Assembly (NCBI GenBank): GCA_963743035.1
Contig: CAVUOB010000008.1
Span: forward strand, 62,001 to 126,000
Direction: 5' to 3'
Source: PALSA-911 sp963743035
GTDB taxonomy: Bacteria; Pseudomonadota; Alphaproteobacteria; Acetobacterales; Acetobacteraceae
DNA length: 64,000 bases
Shown here: one piece after another, positions 18,235-27,156 of the stretch
Layout: every line of letters starts with the position of its first letter
How positions within the stretch are numbered: the stretch's first letter is position 1
Translations under genes and position numbers: made by a program
The notes under the pieces: model-generated
Databases searched by the model: none
The model's input: the letters and a program-made list of their open reading frames with translations, nothing else
Told to the model about the DNA's origin: nothing

Positions 18235-19259
18235 CGACCTCCCTCGATCCCGCCCACACCCGCCCGATCCAGCTCTTTGTCACCGCCGATGAGGCCGACA
18301 TCCGCCTGGACCGCTGGTTCCGCCGCCATTTCCCCTGGATCACCCAGGGGGCGGTGCAGAAACTCTGCCGCACCGGGCAGATCCGCGTCGACGGCAAGCG
18401 CGCCGATGCCGCCACCCGGCTCGCCCCGGGGCAGGCGCTGCGGGTGCCGCCGCTGCCGGCGGCACCGGTGAAGAAGGCGCAGGCCCCGACTGCGCCGCCC
18501 GATCCCGGCCTGCTGAAGGACCTGGAAAAATCCGTGCTCTACCGCGATGACGAGATCATCGTGCTGAACAAGCCGCCCGGCCTGCCGGTGCAGGGCGGCC
18601 CCGGCATCACCCGGCATCTGGACGGCATGCTGGACGCGCTGCGCTTCGGCTCCGAGCACCGCCCCCGCCTCGTGCACCGGCTGGACCGCGACACCTCCGG
18701 CGTGCTGGTGCTGGCCCGCACCCCCGGCGTCGCCGCCAAGCTGGCCAGCGCCTTCCGCTCGCGCGACGTCGAAAAGACCTACTGGGCCGTGGTCGCCGGC
18801 CGCCCGGTGCCGGTGGAAGGGCGCATCGACCTGCCGCTGAAGCGCGTCGGCGGCCCGCGCGGCGAACACACCGAACCGGCCGAGCGCGACGACAAGGAGG
18901 CCGCCCGCGCCATCACCGATTTCGAGACGCTGGACCACGCCGCGCGCAAGCTCGCCTGGCTGGAGCTGAAGCCGCTGACCGGGCGCACGCACCAGCTTCG
19001 CGTGCATTGCGTGGCGATCGGCGCGCCGATCCTGGGCGACGAGAAATACGCCAAGCCCGACCACAACGGCACCGGCTCCGCCTTCGTCGAGGGCCTGTCG
19101 GAGCGCCTGCACCTGCACGCAAGGGCGCTGCACCTGCCCCATCCCGCCGGCGGCACGCTGACCGTGGAGGCGGAGCTGCCCCCGCATATGCGGGAGACCT
19201 TTGCCACCCTCGGCTTCACCGCGGCGGAGCCGAACCCGCCGGTGCGGCGGACGCGATAG
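18231..19259 (+). CDS. rluC: RluA-family 23S rRNA pseudouridine synthase (RluC/RluD type)
   Basis: 342 residues. N-terminal S4-like RNA-binding domain (~15-75: EADIRLDRWFRRHFP, GQIRVDGKRA). Catalytic domain has the RluA motif HRLDRDTSGVLVLAR at 149-163 with catalytic Asp152, and the GRTHQLRVHC motif. Converts specific 23S rRNA uridines to pseudouridine. The exact target (RluC versus RluD sites) cannot be settled here. Translationally coupled to rarA. Confidence 0.88.
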   Translation: MTTSLDPAHTRPIQLFVTADEADIRLDRWFRRHFPWITQGAVQKLCRTGQIRVDGKRADAATRLAPGQALRVPPLPAAPVKKAQAPTAPPDPGLLKDLEKSVLYRDDEIIVLNKPPGLPVQGGPGITRHLDGMLDALRFGSEHRPRLVHRLDRDTSGVLVLARTPGVAAKLASAFRSRDVEKTYWAVVAGRPVPVEGRIDLPLKRVGGPRGEHTEPAERDDKEAARAITDFETLDHAARKLAWLELKPLTGRTHQLRVHCVAIGAPILGDEKYAKPDHNGTGSAFVEGLSERLHLHARALHLPHPAGGTLTVEAELPPHMRETFATLGFTAAEPNPPVRRTR

Positions 19260-19268
19260 GCCTGAGCC

Positions 19269-21410
19269 ATGACGGAGCCAACCCCGACCCCGAAACGGCG
19301 CCGCTGGCGCCTCCTGCTGATCGTGCTGGCGGCGGTGATCCTGCTGCCGGTGGCCGCCGTGGCGGTGCTGGTCGCGACCTTCGATGCCGACAGCGCCAAG
19401 CCGCGCATCATCGCCGCCGTGGAGGCAGCGACCGGGCGCAAGCTGGTCATCGACGGCCCGATCCGCCTGGTTCCCGCGCTGCATCCCAGCATCGAGCTGA
19501 CGGATGCCAGCCTGTCCAACCCGCCCGGCTTCTCCCGCCCGCAAATGGCGGTGCTGAAGCAGCTGAACCTGCAATTGGCACTGCTGCCGCTGCTGCAGCG
19601 CCGGATCGAGATCGACAGCCTGGCCGTCCGCGGCGCCGACATCCTGCTGGAGATGGGCGCCGACGGCACCGGCAACTGGCGCTTCACCCCGGCCCCCGCC
19701 GCTTCCCATCCGGCGGAACCGGTGCCGCAGCCGGCCGCGGCGAAATCGCCGCCGCCGGCGATCCATATCGACCGGATCGATATCCAGGACGGCCAGATCG
19801 CCTACCGCAACGCCAAAATGACCGACCCCGTGTCGCTGGCGATCAGCGCCCTGACCGTCACCACCGGCACGGCGGACCAGCCGATCAACCTGACGCTGGC
19901 GGCCAGCCTCGACGCCACGCCGCTGACCCTGACCGGGCGCGTCGGCCCGTCGAGCGCGCTGTTCGGCGTTCCCGACCTGCCACTGAACATCGACCTCACC
20001 GCCGCCTCTGCGGGGGCCAAACTGTCGCTGGCCGGCACGATCGCCAATCCGCTTCGCCTGTCCGGCACGGATCTGCGGCTGGCCGCCGATATTCCCGACC
20101 TGGCCGCCCTGTCCGGCCTCGCGCGGACCGGCCTGCCGACGCTGAAGGGCATCGCCGCCCAGGCCCGGCTGACCGACCTCGCCGGCAAGCCCGGATTGCT
20201 GAGCGGCTTCACCCTGCACGAGCTGAAGCTCGCCATGCCGCAGGCCCAGCTCGACGGGGACATCGCCGTGACCCGCGGCTCGCCCCCGCTGCTGCAGGGA
20301 ACGCTGCACGCCGCGCGGATCGACGGCGACGCGCTGCGCGCCGCCCGGCCCGTCCCCGCGCCCGCGTCAGCACCCGCCCCGGCCTCCACCGCAGCCGCCG
20401 CGCCCGCCCCGCCACCCGCACCTTCCCCGAAGCGCTTCATCCCCGATCAGGAATTGCCGTTCGACCTTCTGCACGCCCTCGACGCGGACCTGACCGTCGC
20501 GATCGGCGAACTGGTGCAGGGCGGCGTCACCTATCGCGACCTCGCCGGGCATGTCGTCCTGGCCGGCGCGGTGCTGCGCCTCGATCCCTTCACCGCCACC
20601 GTGCCCGGCGGGCCGGTGCGGCTGTCGCTCACCGTCGACGCCGCCAAACCGGCCCCGCCGGTCGCGCTGACGCTTTCCGCGCCCTCGATCGGCCTCGCGC
20701 CGTTCCTCACCGCCTTCTCCCTGCCGCGCTACGCCCAGGGCAATCTGCGCGTGGACGCGGACGTCCACGGCACCGGGCGCAGCCCGCACCAGATCGCCGC
20801 CACGCTCGATGGCAGTATCGGCCTGTCGATGGAGAACGCGCAGGTGGATGCAAGGAGCCTCGGCGACGTGCTGAACGCCCTGGAGCCGCTGAAGAACTCC
20901 CGGTCCGGCTTCACCGAGCTGCGCTGCCTCGCGGCGCGGATGGACGCACGGAACGGCGCCGGCACGCTGCGCGCGCTGCTGCTGGACACCGCGCCGGCCA
21001 GCGTCTCCGGCAGCGGCGGCCTGAACCTGGGCGAGGAGACGCTGGCGCTGCGGCTGCAGACCACGATCCGCATGGGCGCCACCGGCATCGGCGCCCCGCT
21101 CGATGTCGGCGGCACCTTCCTGGCGCCGAAAGTGAAGATCGACGCCGCGGCCCCGCTCGGCGCGCTGGCCGGGGCCGCCGCCAACGCCGGCGGGAACACC
21201 CCGTTCGGCATCGTCATCGGCAGGCTCGGCCTCAACCAGCTCGTCCCGGGCGCCAGCGGCGAGTCCTGCGCGCACGAACTCGCCATCGCCCGCGGCGACA
21301 CGCCGCCGCCCGCGGCCGCGCCCGCGCCTGCGGCCCCGGCCGAGCCCTCGGCCCAGCCGGCCGCCAAGGCACCCAAACCCGCCGACCTGTTGCGCCAGCT
21401 GCTGCGCTGA
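19269..21410 (+). CDS. AsmA family outer-membrane biogenesis protein
   Basis: 713 residues. One N-terminal transmembrane helix (~16-38: LLLIVLAAVILLPVAAVAVL) anchors a long periplasmic domain. AsmA-type strings include FDADSAKPRIIAAVEAATGRKLVIDGPIR near the N terminus and a C-terminal half with LDTAPASVSGSGGLNLGEETLALRLQ. A Pro/Ala-rich hinge sits at ~360-390. Family members influence outer-membrane assembly and are proposed lipid-transfer proteins. It starts 9 nt after the pseudouridine synthase. Confidence 0.88.
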   Translation: MTEPTPTPKRRRWRLLLIVLAAVILLPVAAVAVLVATFDADSAKPRIIAAVEAATGRKLVIDGPIRLVPALHPSIELTDASLSNPPGFSRPQMAVLKQLNLQLALLPLLQRRIEIDSLAVRGADILLEMGADGTGNWRFTPAPAASHPAEPVPQPAAAKSPPPAIHIDRIDIQDGQIAYRNAKMTDPVSLAISALTVTTGTADQPINLTLAASLDATPLTLTGRVGPSSALFGVPDLPLNIDLTAASAGAKLSLAGTIANPLRLSGTDLRLAADIPDLAALSGLARTGLPTLKGIAAQARLTDLAGKPGLLSGFTLHELKLAMPQAQLDGDIAVTRGSPPLLQGTLHAARIDGDALRAARPVPAPASAPAPASTAAAAPAPPPAPSPKRFIPDQELPFDLLHALDADLTVAIGELVQGGVTYRDLAGHVVLAGAVLRLDPFTATVPGGPVRLSLTVDAAKPAPPVALTLSAPSIGLAPFLTAFSLPRYAQGNLRVDADVHGTGRSPHQIAATLDGSIGLSMENAQVDARSLGDVLNALEPLKNSRSGFTELRCLAARMDARNGAGTLRALLLDTAPASVSGSGGLNLGEETLALRLQTTIRMGATGIGAPLDVGGTFLAPKVKIDAAAPLGALAGAAANAGGNTPFGIVIGRLGLNQLVPGASGESCAHELAIARGDTPPPAAAPAPAAPAEPSAQPAAKAPKPADLLRQLLR

Positions 21411-21437
21411 CCCGCCAAACCCGACCATGAGGCCGCA

Positions 21438-22154
21438 TTGAAACGATTCTGGGACACCGCCTCGGTGGAAAAAGTCGCCGAGGGCTACGCCGTGCTGCTG
21501 GACGGCAAACCCATGCACCTGCCGGACGGCGCCGTGCTGCGCGTGCTCTCCGCCGATCTCGCCCATGCCATCGCCGCCGAATGGCAGACGGCCGGCGGCG
21601 CCAAAGGCGGCGAAATGACCTTCGCCGACACCCCGCTCACCCGCATCGCCGGCACGGCGGAGGCGCGCATCGCGCCCAACCCGGACCCCACCATCGATGC
21701 CATCGCCGCCTATGCCGAAAGCGACCTGCTCTGCTACCGCGCCGAAACCCCCGAAGCCCTCGTCCTGCGCCAGGCGCGCCACTGGCAGCCCTGGCTGGAC
21801 TGGGCGGCGCTGACCTTCGATGCGCCGCTGAGGACCAGCAGCGGCATTGCCTTCGTCCGCCAGGAACCCGGCAGCCTGCGCGCCCTCCGCCAGGCGCTGA
21901 CGCGCTACGACCCGGTGATCCTCGCCGCCCTCGGCGTCGCCGTCCCGCTGCTCGGCAGCCTCGTCCTCGGCCTCGCCATGGCCGAGAGCGAACTGGACCC
22001 CAAAACCGCCTACGAACTCGGCGCGCTGGATGAACTCTTCCAGGTGGAATTCTGGGGCGAAGACCCCGAAGCCACCGCCCGCCGCACCGCCATCGCCGCC
22101 GACATCGCCACCGCCGGCCGCCTGATGGCGCTGGTGCGGGAGGGGCGGGGGTAA
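21438..22154 (+). CDS. ATP12-family F1-ATPase assembly chaperone
   Basis: 238 residues from TTG 21438. MKRFWDTASVEKVAEGYAVLLDGKPMHLPDGAVL is the ATP12 N terminus; AAEWQTAGG, MTFADTPLTRIAGTA, YAESDLLCYRA and LGLAMAESELDPKTAYELGALDE are family motifs. In mitochondria ATP12 chaperones the F1 alpha subunit; alphaproteobacteria keep the homologue. The start is TTG because the conserved MKRFW begins there and no ATG precedes it in frame. Confidence 0.9.
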   Translation: MKRFWDTASVEKVAEGYAVLLDGKPMHLPDGAVLRVLSADLAHAIAAEWQTAGGAKGGEMTFADTPLTRIAGTAEARIAPNPDPTIDAIAAYAESDLLCYRAETPEALVLRQARHWQPWLDWAALTFDAPLRTSSGIAFVRQEPGSLRALRQALTRYDPVILAALGVAVPLLGSLVLGLAMAESELDPKTAYELGALDELFQVEFWGEDPEATARRTAIAADIATAGRLMALVREGRG

Positions 22155-22159
22155 GGCAA

Positions 22160-22375
22160 GCAAGGCGAGGGGGCTTTGCCCCCTTCGAACCCCCACCAGA
22201 GGCGGAGCCTCTGGACACAAGGTTATTTTTTAAGGAATGGGCGGGCGAGGTGCTGTTGGTTGCGCCGCCGTCGCCCGCCCATTCCTTAAAAAATGTCTGG
22301 GGTTTCCAAAGGGTTCCACCCTTTGGCGGGGATCCAAGGGGCAGAGCCCCTTGGCCTTGCTTGCTTCCCCCGCCC
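22160..22375. repeat. bidirectional 3'-UTR repeat module A (convergent gap)
   Basis: The whole gap between the ATP12 gene (+) and the EamA gene (-) is an inverted pair of one unit. Each arm, read out from its gene, runs GCAAGCAAGGC, a GGGGCTYTGCCCC hairpin, CCCC-CCA, an AGAGGC/AAAGGG hairpin, then a core. The core is a perfect 23-bp inverted repeat, 22226-22248 with 22271-22293, T-rich on the outside. It likely terminates both transcripts. The same unit makes up module B at 30130-30383. Confidence 0.85.
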
Positions 22376-23233
22376 TCACGCCCGAGCCGCCACCACGCCG
22401 CCGGCGGTGACCAGGGCGGCGGCGGCGAGCAGGGTGGGGGTCAGGGGGGCGTAGCCGGTCAGGCAGAGCAGCAGGGTGGAGGCGATCGGCGTGGCGTAGG
22501 CGAGGGTGCCGAGCAGGCGCGGGTCGCCGTGTTTCATGCCGATATCCCACAGGAAGAACGCCGCGCCCACGGGGCCGATGCCCATGAGGGCGGCGGCCAG
22601 CAGGGTAGGGGCGTCGGGGACGACCGTAGTTTCGAACAGGGCGTGGGCGATGGCGGCCAGCACGGCGGTGGCGGCGCAGAAGCCGGCGACGGCCGCGGTG
22701 GGCACGTTCGGGAAGCGGCGCGACAGCACGGAGTACAGCGCCCAGACCGCGCCGGCGCTGATGGCGAAGGCGTAGCCGAGCAGGGCGGTGCCTTCCGCCC
22801 CGAAGCGGGCGGAGCGGCCCAGCACCAGGGCGCAGCCGGCGAGGCCGAGCACCATGCCCGCGGCGTGCCGTCGGTTCAGCCGCATGCCGAGCAGCAGGGC
22901 GGAGAACAGCACGATCAGCAGCGGCCAGGAGTAGTTCAGCAGATTGGCTTCGGCGACGGGCGCGAGGCTGAGGGCGGCGAAATACAGCGCGTGGTAGCCG
23001 AACAGCCCGCCGACGCCGTGCAGCCAGGCGAGCGGTGGCTGGCGCAGCGCGGCCAGTTCGCCGCGGGCCGCGATCACGCCGAGGCCGAGCACGGCCGAGA
23101 CGGAGAAGCCGAGGGCGGTGATTTCCAGCGGCGGCATCGCGCCGGCCAGCCGGCTCAGCAGGGCGAGCGAGGCCCAGATGAGGATCGCGCCACCGCCGGC
23201 GAAGGTGGCGAGGCGGGGCGAGATGGATCTCAC
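22376..23233 (-). CDS. EamA/DMT-family transporter
   Basis: 285 residues from GTG 23233; ten predicted transmembrane segments in two five-helix halves. EITALGFSVSAVLGLG, PVAEANLLNYSWPLLIVLFSALLLG and the second-half YAFAISAGAVWALYSVLSRRF are typical of EamA proteins. Family members export metabolites, often amino acids; the substrate is unknown. It follows phaB by 31 nt on the same strand, so may be in its operon. A longer in-frame start at 23323 would overlap phaB. Confidence 0.82.
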   Translation of the reverse strand: MRSISPRLATFAGGGAILIWASLALLSRLAGAMPPLEITALGFSVSAVLGLGVIAARGELAALRQPPLAWLHGVGGLFGYHALYFAALSLAPVAEANLLNYSWPLLIVLFSALLLGMRLNRRHAAGMVLGLAGCALVLGRSARFGAEGTALLGYAFAISAGAVWALYSVLSRRFPNVPTAAVAGFCAATAVLAAIAHALFETTVVPDAPTLLAAALMGIGPVGAAFFLWDIGMKHGDPRLLGTLAYATPIASTLLLCLTGYAPLTPTLLAAAALVTAGGVVAARA

Positions 23234-23264
23234 GCCCCGCCCCCCCTGCTTCAGTATACGCGCG

Positions 23265-23987
23265 TCAGTACATATGCTGGCCGCCGTTGATGGAGACGGT
23301 GGACCCGGTGATGAAGTCGGCATCGTCGGCGGTCAGGAACGCCACGCCGCGGGCGATGTCCTCGGCGGTGCCGAGCCGGCCGCGCGGGATGCGGGCGATG
23401 ATCTTCTCCAGCACTTCGGCCGGCACGGCGCGCACCATGTCGGTGTCCACATAGCCGGGGGCGATCGCGTTGACGGTGATGCCGAACCGCGCGCCTTCCT
23501 GTGCCAGCGCCTTGGTGAAGCCGTGGATGCCGGATTTGGCGGCGGCGTAGTTCACCTGGCCGTACTGCCCGGCCTGGCCGTTGATGCTGCCGATATTGAC
23601 CACGCGGCCGAATTTCTTCTCGCGCATCTTGTCGAAGGTCAGCTTGCAGAGATTGAAGCAGGAGCCGAGATTGGTATCGATCACCGCGTCCCACATGTCC
23701 CGCGTCATCCGCGTCATGGTGGTGTCGCGGGTGATGCCGGCGTTGTTCACCAGGATCTCGATCGGTCCGACTTCCTCGGTGATCTCATCGACCGCCTTTT
23801 CGCATTCGGCGTAGTCGCCGGCGTCGAACTTCATCACCCGGATGCCGGTTTCCTCGTGGAATTGCTGCGCGGCATTGTCGTTGCCGGCATAGCTTGCCAC
23901 CACGACGCGCCCGCAATGTTTCAGCTCCTTGCTGATCGCAGCGCCGATGCCTCGCGTTCCGCCCGTGACCAGTGCGACCCGTGCCAT
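23265..23987 (-). CDS. phaB: acetoacetyl-CoA reductase (PHB synthesis)
   Basis: 240 residues. Short-chain dehydrogenase fold: TGGTRGIG at 8-15, NNAG, and the catalytic YAAAKSG. VVASYAGNDNAAQQFHEETGI, GQYGQVNYAAAKSGIHGFTKALAQE and the C-terminal SINGGQHMY are characteristic of PhaB/PhbB. Reduces acetoacetyl-CoA to (R)-3-hydroxybutyryl-CoA with NADPH. It is separated from phaA by 173 nt containing a terminator, so it probably has its own promoter. Confidence 0.95.
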   Translation of the reverse strand: MARVALVTGGTRGIGAAISKELKHCGRVVVASYAGNDNAAQQFHEETGIRVMKFDAGDYAECEKAVDEITEEVGPIEILVNNAGITRDTTMTRMTRDMWDAVIDTNLGSCFNLCKLTFDKMREKKFGRVVNIGSINGQAGQYGQVNYAAAKSGIHGFTKALAQEGARFGITVNAIAPGYVDTDMVRAVPAEVLEKIIARIPRGRLGTAEDIARGVAFLTADDADFITGSTVSINGGQHMY

Positions 23988-24104
23988 TTTTGCCGTCCTC
24001 CCCTGCGTTTCGCCGCAGGCCCCTTCTAGCACGAAGGCGGCGGCTGGCGAGGGGTTCGTATCGCTTCGGGTTGAAATTGATCCGCTCCGGCACGCCCGGC
24101 ACGC

Positions 24105-24133
24105 AAAAGGGCCGCCGGCATGACCGGCGGCCC
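24105..24133 (-). terminator. intrinsic terminator after phaA
   Basis: On the minus strand GGGCCGCCGG pairs with CCGGCGGCCC around TCATG (plus 24109-24133), followed by TTTT. It lies 28 nt past the phaA stop and would end the phaE-phaC-phaA transcript before phaB. Confidence 0.8.
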
Positions 24134-24160
24134 ATTCCCGGATTACGAACGCGTGGCGGT

Positions 24161-25333
24161 TCAGCGCTCCAGCGTCATCGCCACGCCCATGCCGCCGCCG
24201 ATGCACAGCGTCGCCAGGCCCTTCTTGGCGTTGCGCCGGTTCATTTCATGCAGCAGCGTGGTCAGCACCCGGGCGCCGGATGCGCCGATCGGATGGCCGA
24301 TAGCGATGGCGCCGCCGTTGACGTTCACCTTGGAGGTATCCCAGCCGAGTTCCTTGTTCACCGCCAGCGCCTGGGCGGCGAAGGCCTCGTTGGCTTCCAC
24401 CAGGTCGAGGTCGTCGATCTTCCAGCCGGCGCGGGCCAGGGCCTTGCGGCTGGCGGGGATCGGTCCGGTGCCCATCACCGCCGGATCGACGCCGGCGGTG
24501 GCGAAGGAGGCGATGCGCGCCAGCGGCGTCAGGCCGCGCTTGGCGGCTTCGGCGCTGGTCATCAGCACCAGGGCGGCGCCGCCGTCATTGATGCCGCTGG
24601 CATTGCCGGCGGTCACGGTGCCGTCCTTGGTGAAGGCCGGGCGCAGCTTGGCCATGCCCTCGGCGGAGCTGTCGTGGCGGATGTATTCGTCCTGATCCAC
24701 CACCGTGTCGCCCTTGCGGCCCTTCACGGTCACGGCCGCGATCTCGTCGGCGAATTTGCCGGCCTTCTGGGCCGCCGAGGCCTTCTGCTGGGAGGCGAGG
24801 GCGAAGGCATCCTGCTCGTCGCGGGTGATCTGGTAGGCGCGCGCCACGTTCTCCGCGGTGATGCCCATGTGATAGCCGTGGAACGTGTCCCACAGCCCGT
24901 CCTTCAGCATGGTGTCGATGAACTCGAGCCCGCCCATCTTGGTGCCGGAACGGAGATAGGCGGCGTGCTGGGACTGGCTCATGCTCTCCATGCCGCCGGC
25001 GGCCACCACGGCGCTTTCGCCGGTGCGGATCTGCTGGGCGGCCAGCGCCACCGCGCGCAGGCCGGAGCCGCAGACCTGGTTGATGCCGAAGGCGGTCTTT
25101 TCGTCGGGAACGCCGGCGTTGTGCGCGGCCTTGCGGGCGGGGTTCTGGCCCTCGCCGGCGGCCAGCACCTGGCCCATGATCACCTCGTCCACCTCCGCCG
25201 GCTGAAGCCCGGCGCGGGCGATGGCCGCGGAGATCGCGGCGGTCCCGAGTTCATGCGCGGCGACGGTTCCGAACGCCCCGTTGAAGCTGCCGACCGGCGT
25301 GCGGACGGCGGAGACGATTACGACGTCATCCAT
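24161..25333 (-). CDS. phaA: acetyl-CoA C-acetyltransferase (beta-ketothiolase)
   Basis: 390 residues, typical thiolase. Nucleophile Cys88 in NQVCGSGL, C-terminal GHPIGASGAR with the active-site His, and Cys in LCIGGGMGVAMTLER. Condenses two acetyl-CoA to acetoacetyl-CoA, the first PHB step. ATG 25333 is preceded by GGGGAGAAG. Lies 78 nt downstream of phaC on the same strand. Confidence 0.95.
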   Translation of the reverse strand: MDDVVIVSAVRTPVGSFNGAFGTVAAHELGTAAISAAIARAGLQPAEVDEVIMGQVLAAGEGQNPARKAAHNAGVPDEKTAFGINQVCGSGLRAVALAAQQIRTGESAVVAAGGMESMSQSQHAAYLRSGTKMGGLEFIDTMLKDGLWDTFHGYHMGITAENVARAYQITRDEQDAFALASQQKASAAQKAGKFADEIAAVTVKGRKGDTVVDQDEYIRHDSSAEGMAKLRPAFTKDGTVTAGNASGINDGGAALVLMTSAEAAKRGLTPLARIASFATAGVDPAVMGTGPIPASRKALARAGWKIDDLDLVEANEAFAAQALAVNKELGWDTSKVNVNGGAIAIGHPIGASGARVLTTLLHEMNRRNAKKGLATLCIGGGMGVAMTLER

Positions 25334-25411
25334 GTCAGGCTTCTCCCCATGCCGGGGCCACTCCCCGGACGCAGTTGCTCATTACAACTCATACACGGCT
25401 TATGAAAGCAT

Positions 25412-26443
25412 TCAGCGTGCGGAGCTGACCTCCAGGCCGCGCAGCCAGTCCAGCAGCGGCTGCCAGAGGGATTTCTCGGCGCCCATGCCGGCGGCCATGC
25501 CGATATGTCCGGCGGAAGGCGTGTGCAGCACCGCGCCCGGGATCAGCTGCGCCAGCGGCCGGGCGGATTCCGGCGGCACGATCCGGTCGCGCCCGGGCGC
25601 CGCGACGAAGGCCGGCAGGCGCAGCCGGGCCGGGTCGACCGCCATGCCCGCGATGCGCCATTCCCCGCGCCCCGGCGTATTCTCGCCGTACCAGCCCGAC
25701 AGGCATTCCCGCGCCACCGGGGCGGAAAGCGGCACCCCGTCGTTCAGCCAGTCCTCCAGCGCCACGAACAGCCTGGCCCGGGCGCTGTCCGGGTCCAGCC
25801 GGGCGAAAGCGCGGTACTTGTCGCCGACGGCGAACGGATCGAGCATGGCGAACAGCGTCTGCAGCGCGTCGATCGGCAGCGTGGCGTTGAAGCCCATCAG
25901 GGGCTCCAGCATCGGCAGCAGCCGGGCCACGGATTCCTCGGCCTTGCCGCCGTCGGCGTGGAAATCCCACGGCGTGGCCAGCAGCGCCAGGGCGCGCACG
26001 AGGTCCGGCCGCCGGGCGGCCGCGGCCACCGCCAGCGTGCCGCCCATGCAGTAGCCGGCCAGCACCGGCGGCGCTCCCGCCATCCGGTTCGCCTCCAGCA
26101 GGGCGCGTTCCAGCCGGCCGGCGACGTAGTCGGTCAGGGTGAAGCGCCGCTCCGCCTCCCCGGGCCAGCCCCAGTCGAGCAGCAGCGGCCGGATCCCGGC
26201 GCCGGCCAGGAACCGCAGCATCGAATGGCCCGGGGCGAGGTCGAGCACATAGGCCCGGTTCACCAGGCTGGGCACGAACAGCACGACGGTCCCGCCGGGA
26301 TCGGTGCCGTAATCCAGCAGCCGGGTCTCCCCCTCGGTCCAGATCACCGGCGGTTCGGGCATGTCCCGGGTCCAGGGATGGCGGCGGTAGGCGGCGATGC
26401 CGGCGATCAGGCCGGCGTCATTCCGGAAGCTTTCCCGCCACAT
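25412..26443 (-). CDS. phaC: polyhydroxyalkanoate synthase-like alpha/beta hydrolase (short, PhaE-type class)
   Basis: 343 residues, the size of class III PhaC. Lipase-like box GYCMGG with nucleophile Cys132; catalytic Asp in GRDRIVPP and His in SAGHIGMAAG complete the Cys-Asp-His triad. PSLVNRAYVLDLAPGHSMLRFLA and LLDWGWPGEAERRFTLTDYV are PHA-synthase strings. Polymerises (R)-3-hydroxyacyl-CoA. It starts inside the last 26 nt of the phaE-like gene, as expected for a two-subunit enzyme. Confidence 0.85.
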   Translation of the reverse strand: MWRESFRNDAGLIAGIAAYRRHPWTRDMPEPPVIWTEGETRLLDYGTDPGGTVVLFVPSLVNRAYVLDLAPGHSMLRFLAGAGIRPLLLDWGWPGEAERRFTLTDYVAGRLERALLEANRMAGAPPVLAGYCMGGTLAVAAAARRPDLVRALALLATPWDFHADGGKAEESVARLLPMLEPLMGFNATLPIDALQTLFAMLDPFAVGDKYRAFARLDPDSARARLFVALEDWLNDGVPLSAPVARECLSGWYGENTPGRGEWRIAGMAVDPARLRLPAFVAAPGRDRIVPPESARPLAQLIPGAVLHTPSAGHIGMAAGMGAEKSLWQPLLDWLRGLEVSSAR

Positions 26444-26961
26444 CGCCGCCGGGTTTGCCGCGCTTGCGGGGCTTGGCGCCCCCAGGTTTGGTCACCCCCG
26501 GGCTTGGCAGCCCGCCGCCGGCCAGCGCGGCCATCTGCATCTGCAGCAGGGGCATGCCCATCGCCAGCAGGCCCGATGCGGGCCAGCCGGCGTTCGAGCT
26601 GCTCGATCCGCTCGGCAAGCCGCGCGATTTCAGCATCGCGAGGGTCAGGTGCAGCAGCAGCGGCCGCGGCCCGCGGCGCATCAGCGGCCCCGGCCGCGGC
26701 GCCTTCGGATTTGGATCGCTGCTCATCGGCCGCCCGGCGCATCAGCGAGGCGGCCGCCGTGGCCCACAGGCCCAGCAGCGCCTGCCAGCTCTCCAGCGCC
26801 TCCCGGTCCGTCGATCCCGCGGCGAGCTCGCTCTGCCAGACCGTCATCCAGTCGCGGGCGAAATCCCCGGCGAAATCCTGGGTGAAATCCCGGCCGGAAT
26901 CCCGGGCTGAATCCTCGCTGTCCGGAGCCTCCGGTTCGCCCGCCTTGGTCTTGTCGCTCAT
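26418..26961 (-). CDS. PhaE-like PHA synthase partner, frameshifted near the C terminus
   Basis: As written the frame gives 184 residues and stops at 26407. After codon ~130 its codon usage turns atypical, while the next frame has almost only G/C third positions. Dropping one C of 26572-26574 yields ~180 residues ending LLAMGMPLLQMQMAALAGG...GKLPE with a stop at 26418. The N-terminal half has a PhaE-like DWMTVWQSELAAGSTDREALESW; a coiled coil AEIARLAERIEQLERRL precedes a hydrophobic end. I infer it is the PhaE subunit from its overlap with phaC; similarity is weak. Confidence 0.65.
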
Positions 26962-27100
26962 TGCTCATAACCCGCTCCGCGAGCCTCCTCCCCCAGGAGG
27001 GGAGCATAGGACGTGCCGGACGCCGGCGGAACCGGGAAGCGGGCCCGCGCGAAACGGTGGAGAGAAATGCGCGCGCGGGCTTTCAACAAAAAAGTTCTTT

Positions 27101-27110
27101 CGCAGTTGCG
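27101..27110. promoter_or_regulatory. possible PhaR operator (CGCAGTTGCG)
   Basis: A CGCA-GT-TGCG inverted repeat lies 47 nt upstream of phaR in the phaE/phaR divergent gap, right after an AT-rich AACAAAAAAGTTCTTT stretch. PhaR repressors bind short TGC/GCA inverted repeats in front of phasin and phaR genes, so autoregulation is plausible. A 9-bp GC inverted repeat (27043-27051 with 27072-27080) lies further upstream. Confidence 0.3.
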
Positions 27111-27156
27111 GTACAACCCGCATGTTAGGGCCAAACACTGGAACAAGAGCGAACCC

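Noticed and set aside
19007..21430. 807-codon plus-strand frame overlapping the AsmA gene
   Set aside because: Arg/Pro-rich shadow; the AsmA frame has the signal anchor and conserved strings.
22160..22375. Insertion sequence remnant
   Set aside because: Long inverted repeats but no transposase fragment; the arms begin exactly at both stop codons, which fits 3'-UTR terminators.
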